Source: JAZDGX01 sp964482205
GTDB lineage: Bacteria > Eisenbacteria > RBG-16-71-46 > CAIMUX01 > WJJG01
Reading direction: 5' to 3'
Assembly: GCA_964482205.1 (NCBI GenBank)
Contig: CAYZWI010000015.1
Coordinates: 1 to 64,000, forward strand
Length of the DNA: 64,000 nucleotides
In this document: positions 9,550-19,326 of the stretch, piece after piece
Layout: the number at the start of each line of letters is the position of its first letter
How positions within the stretch are numbered: the first letter of the stretch is position 1
Notes under the pieces: model-generated
Database searches by the model: none
Told to the model about the DNA's origin: nothing
What the model saw: only the letters and a program-made list of their open reading frames with translations
Program-made: the position numbers and the translations under genes

Positions 9550-9577
9550 CTCGGCGCGACGTCATGTCAGCGCCGAG
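9550..9577. terminator. possible hairpin terminator between convergent genes
   Basis: An 8-bp GC-rich stem (CTCGGCGC/GCGCCGAG), with a further GAC/GTC pairing inside, lies 6 bp after the OPT stop codon and before the end of the convergent YbaY-NlpE-META gene. There is no T-run, so termination is only suggested. Confidence 0.35.
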
Positions 9578-9623
9578 CGCCGCGAGCTGCCTGCTCGGGC
9601 ATGGACGAGCGGCCTCGACTGCC

Positions 9624-11219
9624 TCAGAAGTAGACGGCCTCGAACAGCGCGACCCGTTCGCCGGCGTCGTTCTGCAATTCGAGCGTGCTGCCGACGATCT
9701 GCCATCGTTGAACATCGATGAGCGCATCGGCCAGTCGCCGCTCCATCTCGTCGAGCGGCGGAGGGCAAGCCATGCGGGTGGAGGCCACCGCGGAGAATGA
9801 GATGTTCTCTCCTTCGACCGCGCAGCCGCCGTGCATGGAATTGCAGCCGACCGTCGCGGCGAACGACAAGCGTCCCTCTTCTTCCTTCAAGATCAAATGA
9901 GGCTCACGGCGCTTTTCCGCGGTGACCACTTCCGTCCCGAACAACTCGACGATCCGCCAGTAGGTGTTCGTCAGCGACGCGTCCGCGCGCGCGCGCTCGC
10001 AAGCCTGGCCGGGCCAGGCATGAATGAAGCGCGTGACCACGAGCGTGGGCTGCAGGCCCGCTCCTTCCATCGGCGGGCGATGCGCGAGCGTGCCTTCCAA
10101 GGTCACATAGAGGGGAGCGCCGGGAGTGGGCGCGCTTTCCAGATACGCGCGCTCCATGGCGGCATAGTCGCTCTCCTGCGCGACCGGATAGCTCCTTCCG
10201 GTCAGGCACTCGGTGAAGCGAGCGGCATCGGCCAGGTACGTCATTTCTCCGCCCATCCGCAGGGACACTTCCACCGGATCGAGCGTTCCATCGCTGACGA
10301 ACTCGTACGGCAGCTTCGATTCGATCGGACGGCCCTCGAGATCGAGTAGCCTCAACGTGTCCGCCCCCAGGATTTCGAATTGCAGAGCCGTCTCCGCCCC
10401 GCTCTGGAGAAGCAGCGCTCGCCGCGCGGGATCGACGCGCCACACGCCGATTGCATCGCGCACGAAATCCTTGCCCAGCCATTCGTGCCGCAGATGAAAG
10501 ACCTGATCGGGCCATAGATCGAGATGGTGCCGGATGCCCGCGCAATCGGCGCACGGCAAATCGCCCCGAAAGGTCGCGGGCAACCGCAAGCCATGCGCGC
10601 CGAGCGCTGCCTCGGACGATGGCGATGGAGCAGCCGGGGTCGCCAAGGAATCGGCAGTTTCGTCTGGCTCCGTGTAAGGCAGGGAATATGCGACGGGCCG
10701 CAACAGCAACTCCGCCGCGGGCCCTCTGCCGAGGCTGAGCACGGGATGGATCCGGTCGGTCGTCAGCACCGGCTCGCCGTCCACGAAAAGACGGGCGCGC
10801 ACCGCATAGGATCTCGTCCGGTCGATTTGCTTCGGATCGTATTCGATGCGGAACAGGATGGGCGATGTGAACGGGCCGTTCATCGTCGTGCGGCCGAGGA
10901 GGATCGCCGGCGCATCGGCGCGCGAGATGTCCACGAGCTCGGCTTCGAAGACCGCGGAGAGCGGAAACGAGATGCGCTGCATCCAAATGGCTGTTCCCGT
11001 CACCGCCGGTGTTCTCGGCTGCGCGGCCTCTCCTTTCGCCCGTCTCTTCGCTTTGGAGGAACTTTGTTCGCCGCTGGGCGCCTCGCCCGCGGCCGTCTGC
11101 GCCTGCGCGCGCGCATGCATCACCGGCCATGGACCGCTGAGACCGGCGGCAAGCAAAGCGCTCAGGACGAGCGCGGCCTTCAGGGAGCAATCCCGCTTCC
11201 GTGCTCTATTCCTGGGCAT
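9624..11219 (-). CDS. secreted YbaY-NlpE-META (HslJ-like) envelope protein
   Basis: This 531-aa protein has an N-terminal signal segment (about residues 12-40) with no clear lipobox Cys. Three stress-related envelope domains follow. The first is YbaY/type III chaperone-like (about 72-175, ending in TTDRIHPVLS). The second is NlpE-like, with the CADCAG motif and LDLWPDQVFHLRHEW (about 215-330). The third is a C-terminal META/HslJ domain (about 420-531), with LTNTYWRIVELFG and a GCNSMHGGC core. This triple arrangement is known from other Gram-negative bacteria and is associated with surface or metal/novobiocin-type stress. The start has GGGGAGG upstream. It is convergent with the OPT gene. Confidence 0.85.
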   Translation of the reverse strand: MPRNRARKRDCSLKAALVLSALLAAGLSGPWPVMHARAQAQTAAGEAPSGEQSSSKAKRRAKGEAAQPRTPAVTGTAIWMQRISFPLSAVFEAELVDISRADAPAILLGRTTMNGPFTSPILFRIEYDPKQIDRTRSYAVRARLFVDGEPVLTTDRIHPVLSLGRGPAAELLLRPVAYSLPYTEPDETADSLATPAAPSPSSEAALGAHGLRLPATFRGDLPCADCAGIRHHLDLWPDQVFHLRHEWLGKDFVRDAIGVWRVDPARRALLLQSGAETALQFEILGADTLRLLDLEGRPIESKLPYEFVSDGTLDPVEVSLRMGGEMTYLADAARFTECLTGRSYPVAQESDYAAMERAYLESAPTPGAPLYVTLEGTLAHRPPMEGAGLQPTLVVTRFIHAWPGQACERARADASLTNTYWRIVELFGTEVVTAEKRREPHLILKEEEGRLSFAATVGCNSMHGGCAVEGENISFSAVASTRMACPPPLDEMERRLADALIDVQRWQIVGSTLELQNDAGERVALFEAVYF

Positions 11220-11502
11220 GGGCCTCCCCCGTTTTCAATGTACGACCCCCCGTTGTGCACAAGAGTCTCACGCGACGCTCGACCGCATCATAGGAAGCGA
11301 GCGAGAGAATGTCACGAGAGACCTGGCGCACCCTCCATCTCGCCTTGTCGAACGCCTCATTGCGCTCGTCTTGTCGAGCCGAGCTCGTGCTCGCCCGCCC
11401 GCCACGCGCGCACAATCGCGCGCATTGACAGCCGGAAAGGGCGCCTGCATGCTGTCGAGGCAGTGCCTTGGATCACGGCGCGCTCTCGGCCGGGAGGTTC
11501 GT

Positions 11503-12132
11503 ATGCGAATCGCTCTCAGGCGCCTCTGTCTCCATGTCTTCGTCACGCTCGTCTTCGTTCTCTCGATCTCGATCGGCCAGGCCCATGCGGCCCCTCATGG
11601 ACTCGGCCTCGGAGTGCACGGCGGCTATGGAGCCTCCGACGACGCCGAATCGGGAAGCGGGCTCTTTGGGGCACAGGTGGAATTGCGCCCCGCCGGTTTT
11701 CTCGGCTTCGTGGGCGCGATCTCCTACAAGGTTGAAGAGGACTTCGTCGTCCAGCCGGTCACCAACGCTCGCGCGAGCTACAGCGTGCACAGCATGCCCG
11801 TGTCGGTGATGGCGCGGCTCTACCTCCCGCTCCCCGGAATCGCCCCGTATGTCACCGCGGGCGCGCAGTGGCGGTACATCTCCTACGACTTCGAGCACCT
11901 CGACGATGCGATCGACAACTTCTCCGCAGATGAAAGCGAAACGGCCTTCGGGTGGGTCGCGGGCGGCGGGCTGGAGTTCTGCGCCGCGCCGCACATCGCG
12001 CTCTTCGGCGAAGCGCGTTTCGAATTCGTCGACGCCAATCGGGACTTCGGCGAGACGGACATGGAGGAGGTCGAGGACTTCGATTACGATCAGTGGGCGA
12101 TCGTGGGAGGCATCACGTTCCTGTTGCAGTGA
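11503..12132 (+). CDS. small outer-membrane beta-barrel protein
   Basis: This 209-aa protein has a clear signal peptide (MRIALRRLCLHVFVTLVFVL, cleavage after AHA). Alternating beta-strands of an 8-strand OmpA/OmpW-like barrel follow, with GLGVHGGYG at the N-terminus. It ends in the aromatic/hydrophobic strand WAIVGGITFLLQ. The start at 11503 has GGGAGG at the right spacing; an upstream ATG at 11449 would break the signal peptide. It lies just before a PDZ lipoprotein and is probably co-transcribed with it. The function is not evident. Confidence 0.8.
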   Translation: MRIALRRLCLHVFVTLVFVLSISIGQAHAAPHGLGLGVHGGYGASDDAESGSGLFGAQVELRPAGFLGFVGAISYKVEEDFVVQPVTNARASYSVHSMPVSVMARLYLPLPGIAPYVTAGAQWRYISYDFEHLDDAIDNFSADESETAFGWVAGGGLEFCAAPHIALFGEARFEFVDANRDFGETDMEEVEDFDYDQWAIVGGITFLLQ

Positions 12133-12253
12133 GCGGCTGTTGCCTGAGCGCGGTGGCCTGCCGGTTGGGCGGTCACGTCCTTCGCACGGCCGGCGCGACC
12201 GGCGGCATGGCCATCTTCATCGTGGAACCGAAGCGCAAGGAAAGGAGAACCCG

Positions 12254-13069
12254 ATGCGGGGATTTCCGCGAATCGCCATGGCGCTCGTCTTGACAAGCCT
12301 CGTGGCCGCCTGCGGTAACCCGTTCCATGACACCTACCAGAGCTCGCTCGAACGCTGGCCTCATGGAGAAGTGTCGCGCCTCCTTCCTCCCGAGAAGGAG
12401 ATCCAGATCGTGACTTCCGAGAGGATGAAGGAGGATGCCCTGCGCATGATGGAGGACGGCTACCTGCTGCTCGGGCGATCGAGGTTCCGGGGCGCGTACA
12501 TCGATCACGGTGTCGCGCGCAAGCAGGCGAAGGAAATCGGCGCGTCCGTGGTCATGATCGAGAAGAAATACGCCGAGACGCTCACCGAGACGGTGCCCGT
12601 CAGCGAGTGGATCCCCGGACACCAGATGACCTACACGGAGAAGACGGTGGTCCAGTCGGGCCCGAACGCGGGACAGGTCGTGCAGCGCGAGGTCACGCGC
12701 ATGGTGGAGGGAGAGTTTCAGACGAGCTATGTGCCGGAGAGCGTCGAGTACTACGACTACGCCGCGACTTTCTGGGGCAAATCGAAGCCGCCCATCTTCG
12801 GCGTGCTCGTCCAGGCGCTGACCGACGAGATGCGCCAGGCGTTGCAGACCAATCGCGGAGTCGAGATCCGTGCCGTCCTGCGCAATTCTCCCGCGCACCG
12901 CGCCGATCTGCTGCGCGGCGATGTGATCATCGCCTTCGCCGGCGAGCCGGTTCTCGATGTCGATCAGTTCTTCGATGCCGTCGTCGCCAACCAGGGCAAG
13001 CGCGTCACGGTGGAAATCCGCCGCGACGGCCAACCGATCACCATGGAGATCCCATTGAACGAGGATTGA
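12254..13069 (+). CDS. PDZ-domain lipoprotein
   Basis: This 271-aa protein has a signal peptide ending in the lipobox LVAAC (Cys about residue 18), a central region of unknown fold rich in charged residues, and a C-terminal PDZ domain (about 195-271). The PDZ domain holds VLRNSPAHRADLLRGDVIIAF and ends in VEIRRDGQPITMEIPL. PDZ domains bind C-terminal or unfolded peptides in the periplasm. No protease domain is attached, so it is more likely an adaptor or chaperone-type factor. The start is supported by AAGGAG seven bases upstream. It follows the barrel gene by about 120 bp. Confidence 0.85.
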   Translation: MRGFPRIAMALVLTSLVAACGNPFHDTYQSSLERWPHGEVSRLLPPEKEIQIVTSERMKEDALRMMEDGYLLLGRSRFRGAYIDHGVARKQAKEIGASVVMIEKKYAETLTETVPVSEWIPGHQMTYTEKTVVQSGPNAGQVVQREVTRMVEGEFQTSYVPESVEYYDYAATFWGKSKPPIFGVLVQALTDEMRQALQTNRGVEIRAVLRNSPAHRADLLRGDVIIAFAGEPVLDVDQFFDAVVANQGKRVTVEIRRDGQPITMEIPLNED

Positions 13070-13156
13070 CGGCCGTCCATGCGTGCCCTTCCTATGCGAT
13101 GAACGACGGGCGCGCAGGGGCCGCCGGTTCTCCACACCACCCAGGAGGAACCAATC

Positions 13157-15823
13157 ATGTCGGGATGCCGCAATGCGTGGCGCTGGTCTGCCCTGGCGGT
13201 TCTCGCGCTGGCTTGCGCAGGCTGCGCGGATCGGGAGCGCATCACCGGGCCGGATACAGCCAACCCGCTCGACACCGAGACCATCGGCGTGTCGGGAGGA
13301 GCATTGGAAGCGGACGGCTTTCGCCTGATCGTCCCGCCCGGGGCCTTTGCGCAACCGGCGACGCTGATCCTGCGCGATGCCACCGCGACCGCGCCCGACG
13401 ACGAAGACCGGTTGACGCGCGTGTTCGAGGTGAGCGGCATTCCCGAGACGATCGCCCTGCCCTGCTCACTCCAGTTCGAAGTGGCTCCCGCGGGCGTCGA
13501 CGAAGGTTCCCGCTGGGTCCGCGTGGAAGAGCTCGACACCTTCATATCGAGCGCGAATCGCTTCGGCCGTTGCCCGATCACGCTGGAAACGGTCGAAACG
13601 AATGGGCAGGCGCGCGCGCTGCTTCCCGCCACCCCGGCGGAAGAGGGGAAAGCAGGCGCCTCCCTTTCCGCCCTGCAACCCGCCACGGGCACGATGCAGA
13701 TCTCGGTCGTGGGCAACAAATGGTCTCATATCACCCCCGAAGGCCACTTCCAGATCCTGTGCGGCCTGTCGATCCTTACTCCCACCGTCCAACAGATCGG
13801 AACGGAGCTCGAGCGCGCCTACGCGATGCTACGCGACGACCTCGGCCTCTCCTGGGCCAATCGCACGCGCAGGATCACCGTGACGATCCAGGTCTTCGAA
13901 CAGGCGAACGCGGAGGCGTGGGGGCTGCACGTCACCAGCAAGTGGTACGGGGCCGACTACGACGAGCTGCTCCTGAACCGGCAGAAGATCCTCTTGAACC
14001 CGGCCAGCGACGACATCAAGTCGACTGTGGGCCACGAGCTCTTCCACCTGATGCAGCATCTCTACGATCCGCGGGCCCGGATCCTTCAGGGCCAGCCGAA
14101 CGAGTGGTTCTGGGTAAATGAGGCGATGTCGACCTGGTTCGAACGCAAGATGCTCACCCGCGCGCATGTCCCCGAACACGTCCGCCAGAATGACTACCGG
14201 TTCTTCCTCTCTCATGCGCTGCAGTACACGCCCGATTACACTGCCGGCGTCGTGTGCAACGATTGCTGGCTGGTGCAGAACCACGGCTACGGCGCGTCGT
14301 TGTTTCTCGGCGGCACCTTCGAACGCCTCACCGAGGGAGAGAAGAAGATCGGAGATGTCCTGAAGTGCCGCCTGGAAGGGGAATACGGGCCGCTGGGCTG
14401 CATCGGCCAGGTTCTCACGCGCGCCGGCTCGGGGCTGGACGCGGCCTGGCGCTCCTTCTGCGGCCTCTGGCTGGACGGGACGATCTATCCGCAAGTGCCC
14501 GCGTTTCCCGGCCCCAGCCAGGTCGTGGACGGGCGCAACGACGCCTTCACCTTCAGCTCGGCCGACCAGTTCAGGCACACCTTCCAATGGCAGGCGGCGA
14601 ACTACGCCGGCCGTCTCTACATGTTCTACTTCAATCCTGAAGCCGCCATCCCGCTGGGCGCCAAGGCGACGATCACCTATGTCGACGAGGAGGGCGGAAG
14701 CGAATTGACCGTGTACAGCTACAAGCGCGACGCGATCTGGCAGCGGCTGGGAGTGATCACTCAGCCCGGCACTCCTTTCGAGATCGCCAACATCGGCGAA
14801 TGGCCGCGCGACGGGAAAGGCATCGCAATCCTGGTCGCCCGCGCGTACGCCACGACGTCGGGATACGTCCCCGTGGCGGTCCAGTTCACGATCGACCGTT
14901 GCGAGCCCAACACTCCCGTCGTCCTGAACGGCGTCACGATTCCCGAGGACAAGATCACGCGGACCTCGGGGGGCTGCGTGACCAAGATCGACCTCCAGTA
15001 CATGTCGCTCGCGAATCCCAACTGCCTGGACGGCATCGACGCGCACGCGAGCTCGCTGCAGGAGCTGAGCCTCTACCACAACAACCTGGCCTCGGTGGAT
15101 TTGACCGATCTCGAACGCTGCAAAGCGCTGAAGAAGCTCGACCTGCGCTACAACGGAATGCAATCGGTCGATCTCACGCCGCTGGGCGGCTGCACGAGCC
15201 TGGAGCTGCTCACCGTCGTGGGCAACCAGCTCACCAGCCTGGACCTCCTGCCGCTGGCCACCTGCCTCAAGTTTCGCCAGCTGTGGATTGGCGACAATCA
15301 GATCCAGGGGCTCGATCTCACTCCCCTGGCGGTCGGCGACAGCCTGCGCATGCTGGTCCTGTCCAACAACAAGCTCTCCACGATGGATCTCGCTCCCCTC
15401 GCCTCCACGCCCCATCTCGAGACGCTGGAGCTGAACGGATGCGATCTGGACGCCGTGAATCTCGCCCCGCTGGCGCATTGCCCGGATCTCTTCTTCCTGG
15501 CGATGGGCACGAACCGCATCACCACGATCGATCTCGCGCCGCTGGCCAACCATACGAAGCTGGAGACCGTGAGCTTCCCCTTCAACTCGATCGGCGCGGT
15601 GAATCTCGCCCCATTGGCCACCTGTCCCGCGATGCGCACGGTCAACTTCAGAGACAACCACCTCGTTTCGCTCGATCTCGCGCCCTTGGAGGGCTTGGCT
15701 GAGCTCCGCTGGCTGACGCTGGAGAACAACTATCTGGACGGAACGACCTGCTCGCAAGTGTGTGCGTTCCAGGGCGACCATCCGAGTTGCGATGTGACGA
15801 GCGATTGCGGATGCTTGAAGTGA
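13157..15823 (+). CDS. lipoprotein with HExxH metallopeptidase-like domain and leucine-rich repeats
   Basis: This 888-aa lipoprotein (lipobox LACAGC) has three parts. A ZU5-like beta domain (about residues 35-120) begins with GGALEADGFRLIVPPGAF. A metallopeptidase-like region holds HELFH (His293, Glu294, His297) with a candidate third zinc ligand Glu322 in WVNEAMSTWFE. The C-terminus (about 610-870) is a solenoid of roughly ten 24-residue leucine-rich repeats of the form LDLAPLA-x-C-x-x-L-x-x-L-x-x-x-x-N-x-I. LRRs usually bind protein partners. The gene starts at an ATG behind AGGAGGAACC. Proteolytic activity is plausible from the motif but unproven. Confidence 0.8.
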   Translation: MSGCRNAWRWSALAVLALACAGCADRERITGPDTANPLDTETIGVSGGALEADGFRLIVPPGAFAQPATLILRDATATAPDDEDRLTRVFEVSGIPETIALPCSLQFEVAPAGVDEGSRWVRVEELDTFISSANRFGRCPITLETVETNGQARALLPATPAEEGKAGASLSALQPATGTMQISVVGNKWSHITPEGHFQILCGLSILTPTVQQIGTELERAYAMLRDDLGLSWANRTRRITVTIQVFEQANAEAWGLHVTSKWYGADYDELLLNRQKILLNPASDDIKSTVGHELFHLMQHLYDPRARILQGQPNEWFWVNEAMSTWFERKMLTRAHVPEHVRQNDYRFFLSHALQYTPDYTAGVVCNDCWLVQNHGYGASLFLGGTFERLTEGEKKIGDVLKCRLEGEYGPLGCIGQVLTRAGSGLDAAWRSFCGLWLDGTIYPQVPAFPGPSQVVDGRNDAFTFSSADQFRHTFQWQAANYAGRLYMFYFNPEAAIPLGAKATITYVDEEGGSELTVYSYKRDAIWQRLGVITQPGTPFEIANIGEWPRDGKGIAILVARAYATTSGYVPVAVQFTIDRCEPNTPVVLNGVTIPEDKITRTSGGCVTKIDLQYMSLANPNCLDGIDAHASSLQELSLYHNNLASVDLTDLERCKALKKLDLRYNGMQSVDLTPLGGCTSLELLTVVGNQLTSLDLLPLATCLKFRQLWIGDNQIQGLDLTPLAVGDSLRMLVLSNNKLSTMDLAPLASTPHLETLELNGCDLDAVNLAPLAHCPDLFFLAMGTNRITTIDLAPLANHTKLETVSFPFNSIGAVNLAPLATCPAMRTVNFRDNHLVSLDLAPLEGLAELRWLTLENNYLDGTTCSQVCAFQGDHPSCDVTSDCGCLK

Positions 15824-15897
15824 GGGACACCAACCGGCTATCGAAAGGCCGCCTTCTGTGAGATGATCGGGATGGCATTTTGCACAGGAGGTGCCCC

Positions 15898-17610
15898 ATG
15901 AATCGATTCCGCATTGCTCCGCCAGCCGCCCTGAATGCTCATCACCGACATGCACGCAACACTGGCCGACGCTTTCTGCCGCTTGCCCTCGCGCCCTGCC
16001 TGCGGTTTTCCATCACGCTCTGCCCGCCGCTCGCTGTGGCCCTCTCCCTGGCGTGCGGCGCGCTCTTCGCGAGCGCCGGGGCAACCGCGCAGCGCGTCGT
16101 GAGCCCTGATGGGCATGAGACCTGCACGATCGAGTGCGATCCGATTGCGTCCCGCGAATCCTACAACCGCGGCACCGTACCCTTGCCGCTCGTGCCGGAC
16201 TGGGTCGGCACGCGGGTTCGAGCAACCGGCGCGCTCGTCTGGTTCGACGCCGACGCCGACGGGGATCAGGACCTTTTTGTGGGCACCTATTGGGCCAACC
16301 AGTGGCCGCCGCTCGAGGACTACTACAACTTCATGTACCTGAACGTCGGCGGCATGCTCGAAGATAGCCCGAGTTGGATCTCATCCGATCAGAAGCATAC
16401 CGGCGGTGCCGAGTGGGGCTACATCAACAACGATGCGTACCCTGATCTCTTCCTGGCCAACGGAGGCACCTCTCTGCAGGCTTGCCAGGTCTTCTACGGA
16501 CGCGACGGGCTTCTGCCGACCACGGCCGGCTGGCAGAATGGCGGCGGCACCTGGGCCACGGATTGCAGCCTGGCGGATTTCGACCGCGACGGCGACCTGG
16601 ATGCGGCCACCTCGAATCAAGGCGTCTCCCCCAATCCCTACCGGCCCACCTATGTCTTCCGCAACAACGGCACGGGACTGGAGACCGCGCCTTTCTGGCA
16701 ATCGAATCAGGTGGGCATCACGGGCTCGTGCGAATGGGGCGACATGGACGGCGATCTCTATCCCGATCTCGCCGTCTCCGGATGGGTCGATTGGCAATCG
16801 GGCGTCTTCCGCAATGCCGGCACGACGCTGGAGGGCGATTTCGTATGGACGACGGGCCATCCCGAGAGAACCGACAAGGGCATCGCCTGGGCCGACCTCG
16901 ATCGTGATGGGCATCTCGATCTCGCCCTCGGCGGCAGCGGCTATCCCGACTGGGTGTTTCGCAATGAAGGCACCGTGCTTGCCGCCCTGCCCATTTGGTC
17001 CTCGGGCGAGTCGTACACCGGCTGTCAGGACATGGCCTGGGCCGACATCGACAACGACAGGGACATGGATCTCGCGAGCATTCACTTCTCGACCGGACAT
17101 GTGCGCATCTACTTGAACGAAGGCGGCGTGCTGCCGTCGATTGCCGACTGGCAATACGACGCCGCTTCAAGCGGAAGCGCGCTCGCGTTCGGCGATGTGA
17201 ATGGCGACGGCTGGCTCGATCTCGCCATCGGCGTCGCGAACGGGCCGATCGAGTTGTTCCTCAACCAGCAGCTTCCCACGGCGACGAATGAGCTGCCCGG
17301 CGAATCGGGCGGCCTCACGGTGGGATGCGACGCTCGCCTCCGCCCGAATCCGGTGCGCGCATCCTGGGCGCTTTCGCTCGACACGCCGGAGGCGACGCGG
17401 CTTGGCGGCATCGATCTCCTGGACGCAAGCGGCAGGCGAATCGCGCGCGGCACGGACGCAACCGATCTCTTGCAGCGCTCGCATGCGATCGTCTGGCAGC
17501 GCACCTTGAACGACCTTCCTGGCGGGACCTATCTTCTGCGCGCGTGGGGCTCCGATGCGCTCGGGCAGCCATGGGCCGTTCGCAAGCGAGTGGTGTGGCT
17601 CGGCCGCTGA
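15898..17610 (+). CDS. secreted FG-GAP/VCBS-repeat protein with C-terminal sorting-like domain
   Basis: This 570-aa secreted protein has a long, basic N-terminal signal region (hydrophobic core about residues 42-62, site near ATAQ). Six or so FG-GAP/VCBS repeats follow, each carrying a calcium-binding-type D-x-D-x-D-G loop (DADADGDQDLF, DFDRDGDLDAA, DLDRDGHLDLA, DIDNDRDMDLA, DVNGDGWLDLA). Such repeats build integrin-alpha-like beta-propellers. The last 90 residues (RPNPVRASW... to WLGR) resemble a FlgD/T9SS type A domain. A very strong AGGAGGTG precedes the ATG. It is probably a cell-surface adhesin or binding protein. Confidence 0.82.
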   Translation: MNRFRIAPPAALNAHHRHARNTGRRFLPLALAPCLRFSITLCPPLAVALSLACGALFASAGATAQRVVSPDGHETCTIECDPIASRESYNRGTVPLPLVPDWVGTRVRATGALVWFDADADGDQDLFVGTYWANQWPPLEDYYNFMYLNVGGMLEDSPSWISSDQKHTGGAEWGYINNDAYPDLFLANGGTSLQACQVFYGRDGLLPTTAGWQNGGGTWATDCSLADFDRDGDLDAATSNQGVSPNPYRPTYVFRNNGTGLETAPFWQSNQVGITGSCEWGDMDGDLYPDLAVSGWVDWQSGVFRNAGTTLEGDFVWTTGHPERTDKGIAWADLDRDGHLDLALGGSGYPDWVFRNEGTVLAALPIWSSGESYTGCQDMAWADIDNDRDMDLASIHFSTGHVRIYLNEGGVLPSIADWQYDAASSGSALAFGDVNGDGWLDLAIGVANGPIELFLNQQLPTATNELPGESGGLTVGCDARLRPNPVRASWALSLDTPEATRLGGIDLLDASGRRIARGTDATDLLQRSHAIVWQRTLNDLPGGTYLLRAWGSDALGQPWAVRKRVVWLGR

Positions 17611-17662
17611 GGCGGGCTGATGCGTTCGGCCGTCATGCGGCCCATCTGCGACGCGGGGATGC

Positions 17663-18295
17663 TTGGCCAAACGAGTGACCAGAAGACGCAACATCAAGGC
17701 CGTCGCCTTCGGCAAGACCAATGCGGCCGAGCGCATCGCGGATGCGCTCCTGAAGATCGCGAGCCGGGTGCCCGCTTCGAGCTTCCGCGAGTCGACCGAC
17801 CCCGATGACAGGGCGCGCGCGCTCGTCTTGAAAGCGAGCACGAAGGCCGCCATGGTGTCGGGCACGCTTGCGCTGCCCGCGGGCCCGCTCGGCTTGCTCA
17901 CGCTACTGCCCGATCTGATGGCGATCTGGAGAATCCAGCGCCAGCTCGTGTCCGATGTGGCCGCGGTCTACGGGCAGACGGCGAAGCTCTCGCGCAGCAC
18001 GATGATCTACTGCCTCTTTCGCCACGCGGCCGCGCAGGCGGTGCGCGATGTGGTCGTGCGCGCGGGACAACGCTTCTTCGTGCGAGAGACCTCTCCGCTC
18101 CTGCTGCGCGCCATCCTTCGCAGAGTGGGCGTCTCGATGACCGAACGCGTAGCCGGGCGGGCCGCGTCGCGCTGGATCCCGATCATCGGCGCGGTGGGCA
18201 TCGGCGGATACGCCTTCTACGATACCGCCCAGGTGGGAAAGACCGCGGTCGCGTTGTTCAAACGCGAGATCGTGCAGGAGGGCGACTCGAACTGA
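17663..18295 (+). CDS. EcsC-like protein
   Basis: This 210-aa protein has a basic N-terminus and a central stretch (GTLALPAGPLGLLTLLPDLM, then QRQLVSDVAAVYGQ) that matches the Gly-rich core of EcsC-family proteins. A hydrophobic segment (WIPIIGAVGIGGYAFYDTA) lies near the C-terminus. The role of EcsC-like proteins outside the Bacillus ecs operon is poorly known. The start appears to be TTG at 17663 behind GGGGA; GTG at 17675 is an alternative. It is oriented with the preceding secreted-protein gene, 52 bp away. Confidence 0.6.
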   Translation: MAKRVTRRRNIKAVAFGKTNAAERIADALLKIASRVPASSFRESTDPDDRARALVLKASTKAAMVSGTLALPAGPLGLLTLLPDLMAIWRIQRQLVSDVAAVYGQTAKLSRSTMIYCLFRHAAAQAVRDVVVRAGQRFFVRETSPLLLRAILRRVGVSMTERVAGRAASRWIPIIGAVGIGGYAFYDTAQVGKTAVALFKREIVQEGDSN

Positions 18296-18421
18296 GCGCG
18301 AAGGCGCCAGGTGAGCGGACGCGAAGGGCGCGTAAGCCGGACGCGCGGTTGACGAGTGCATTCAAGCGCGCGCCCGAGGGCCTTGGCTCTCAGGCGCGCA
18401 CCTCAGGCCCGTTGCGCACGA

Positions 18422-19042
18422 TTAGCGGAAGTAGTACGCGACTCCAACGCCCACGTAGGTGAACGAATCGTCGTTCATCCCGATGCCCACTTCCCCCACC
18501 AGATCGAACGTCTCGGACAACATGTATTCGACGCCCGGAACGAGATGCACGCGGGTGAAAGTGTCGTCGAATCCCGCGGGGGCGTCCTGAATGGATTCGA
18601 AGGCGACATTCAGCCCCGCGAAGAGCTCGAGCCGATCCATGACCGGTCCGCTGAAGAGCGGCGTGATCTCGAAGCCCAGCACATCGAGCGCGTCATCTTT
18701 GCCGAACAGATAGTGAAGTCCTCCGCCCAAGGAGAAATCCAACCCGTCGGTTTCGAGCAACCCGAATTCCACATCGGCTCCAAGCGCCGTGAAGTCCTCG
18801 AAGATCCCCAGCTTGACTTCGCCGTCGAAGCGCTCGGCGAGGCCGAAGCCTCCGCGCAGCGCGACTCCGAATTCGTCGTCGGCATTGTCTTTGCCGAAGA
18901 CGGCGACGGGCGCAGCCATCAACTTAAAACCGCCCGGGCGGATGGTGTCGGCCGACTGCAGCACCGGCACGAATTGCGCGGCAGCCGGCAATGCGAGCGA
19001 CAGGGCGGCGACGATTGCGAAAACGATCCGTGCGATACGCAT
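18422..19042 (-). CDS. outer-membrane beta-barrel protein
   Basis: This 206-aa protein has a signal peptide (MRIARIVFAIVAALSLALPA, cleavage after AAA-Q). Alternating beta-strands rich in Gly and aromatics follow, ending in FTYVGVGVAYYFR. The aromatic C-terminus is typical of an outer-membrane barrel, though with an extra Arg after the Phe. About eight strands can be drawn. The start is set by AGGAGG upstream. It is divergent from the Gmad2-GerMN gene, with 284 bp between them. The function is unknown. Confidence 0.78.
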   Translation of the reverse strand: MRIARIVFAIVAALSLALPAAAQFVPVLQSADTIRPGGFKLMAAPVAVFGKDNADDEFGVALRGGFGLAERFDGEVKLGIFEDFTALGADVEFGLLETDGLDFSLGGGLHYLFGKDDALDVLGFEITPLFSGPVMDRLELFAGLNVAFESIQDAPAGFDDTFTRVHLVPGVEYMLSETFDLVGEVGIGMNDDSFTYVGVGVAYYFR

Positions 19043-19326
19043 GGCAAGTCCTCCTTCGAATCATTCGCAGGCCCGGGCGCGGAAGCTTTCCGCCTGGCCC
19101 CCCCGGACCGAACCGTGAGGCGACGGGCAACTTCCTCCGCGTGAGAACCGGACGAACAGCCGGCCGGAGCCTGGCGAACGGCCAATCGACACCCGGCGAA
19201 TACCCCGGATCGGGCAGCCAGTCAAGGATTCCCCCTTCTGCTTTGGCGCCGTCTCCTTTCGCCGCGGCGCGAGACCCGTCCTTTCCGGGTGACGGTGGCC
19301 AACGAATGGACGATATTCGGTCCGCC

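Noticed and set aside
13829..15955. 708-codon open frame on the minus strand
   Set aside because: Antisense to the LRR lipoprotein; its apparent repeats mirror the LRR repeats and it lacks a ribosome-binding site.
5347..17610. A type IX secretion system
   Set aside because: Several proteins have T9SS/FlgD-like C-terminal domains, but no Por/Spr/Gld component gene is present in the window, so the machine cannot be claimed.
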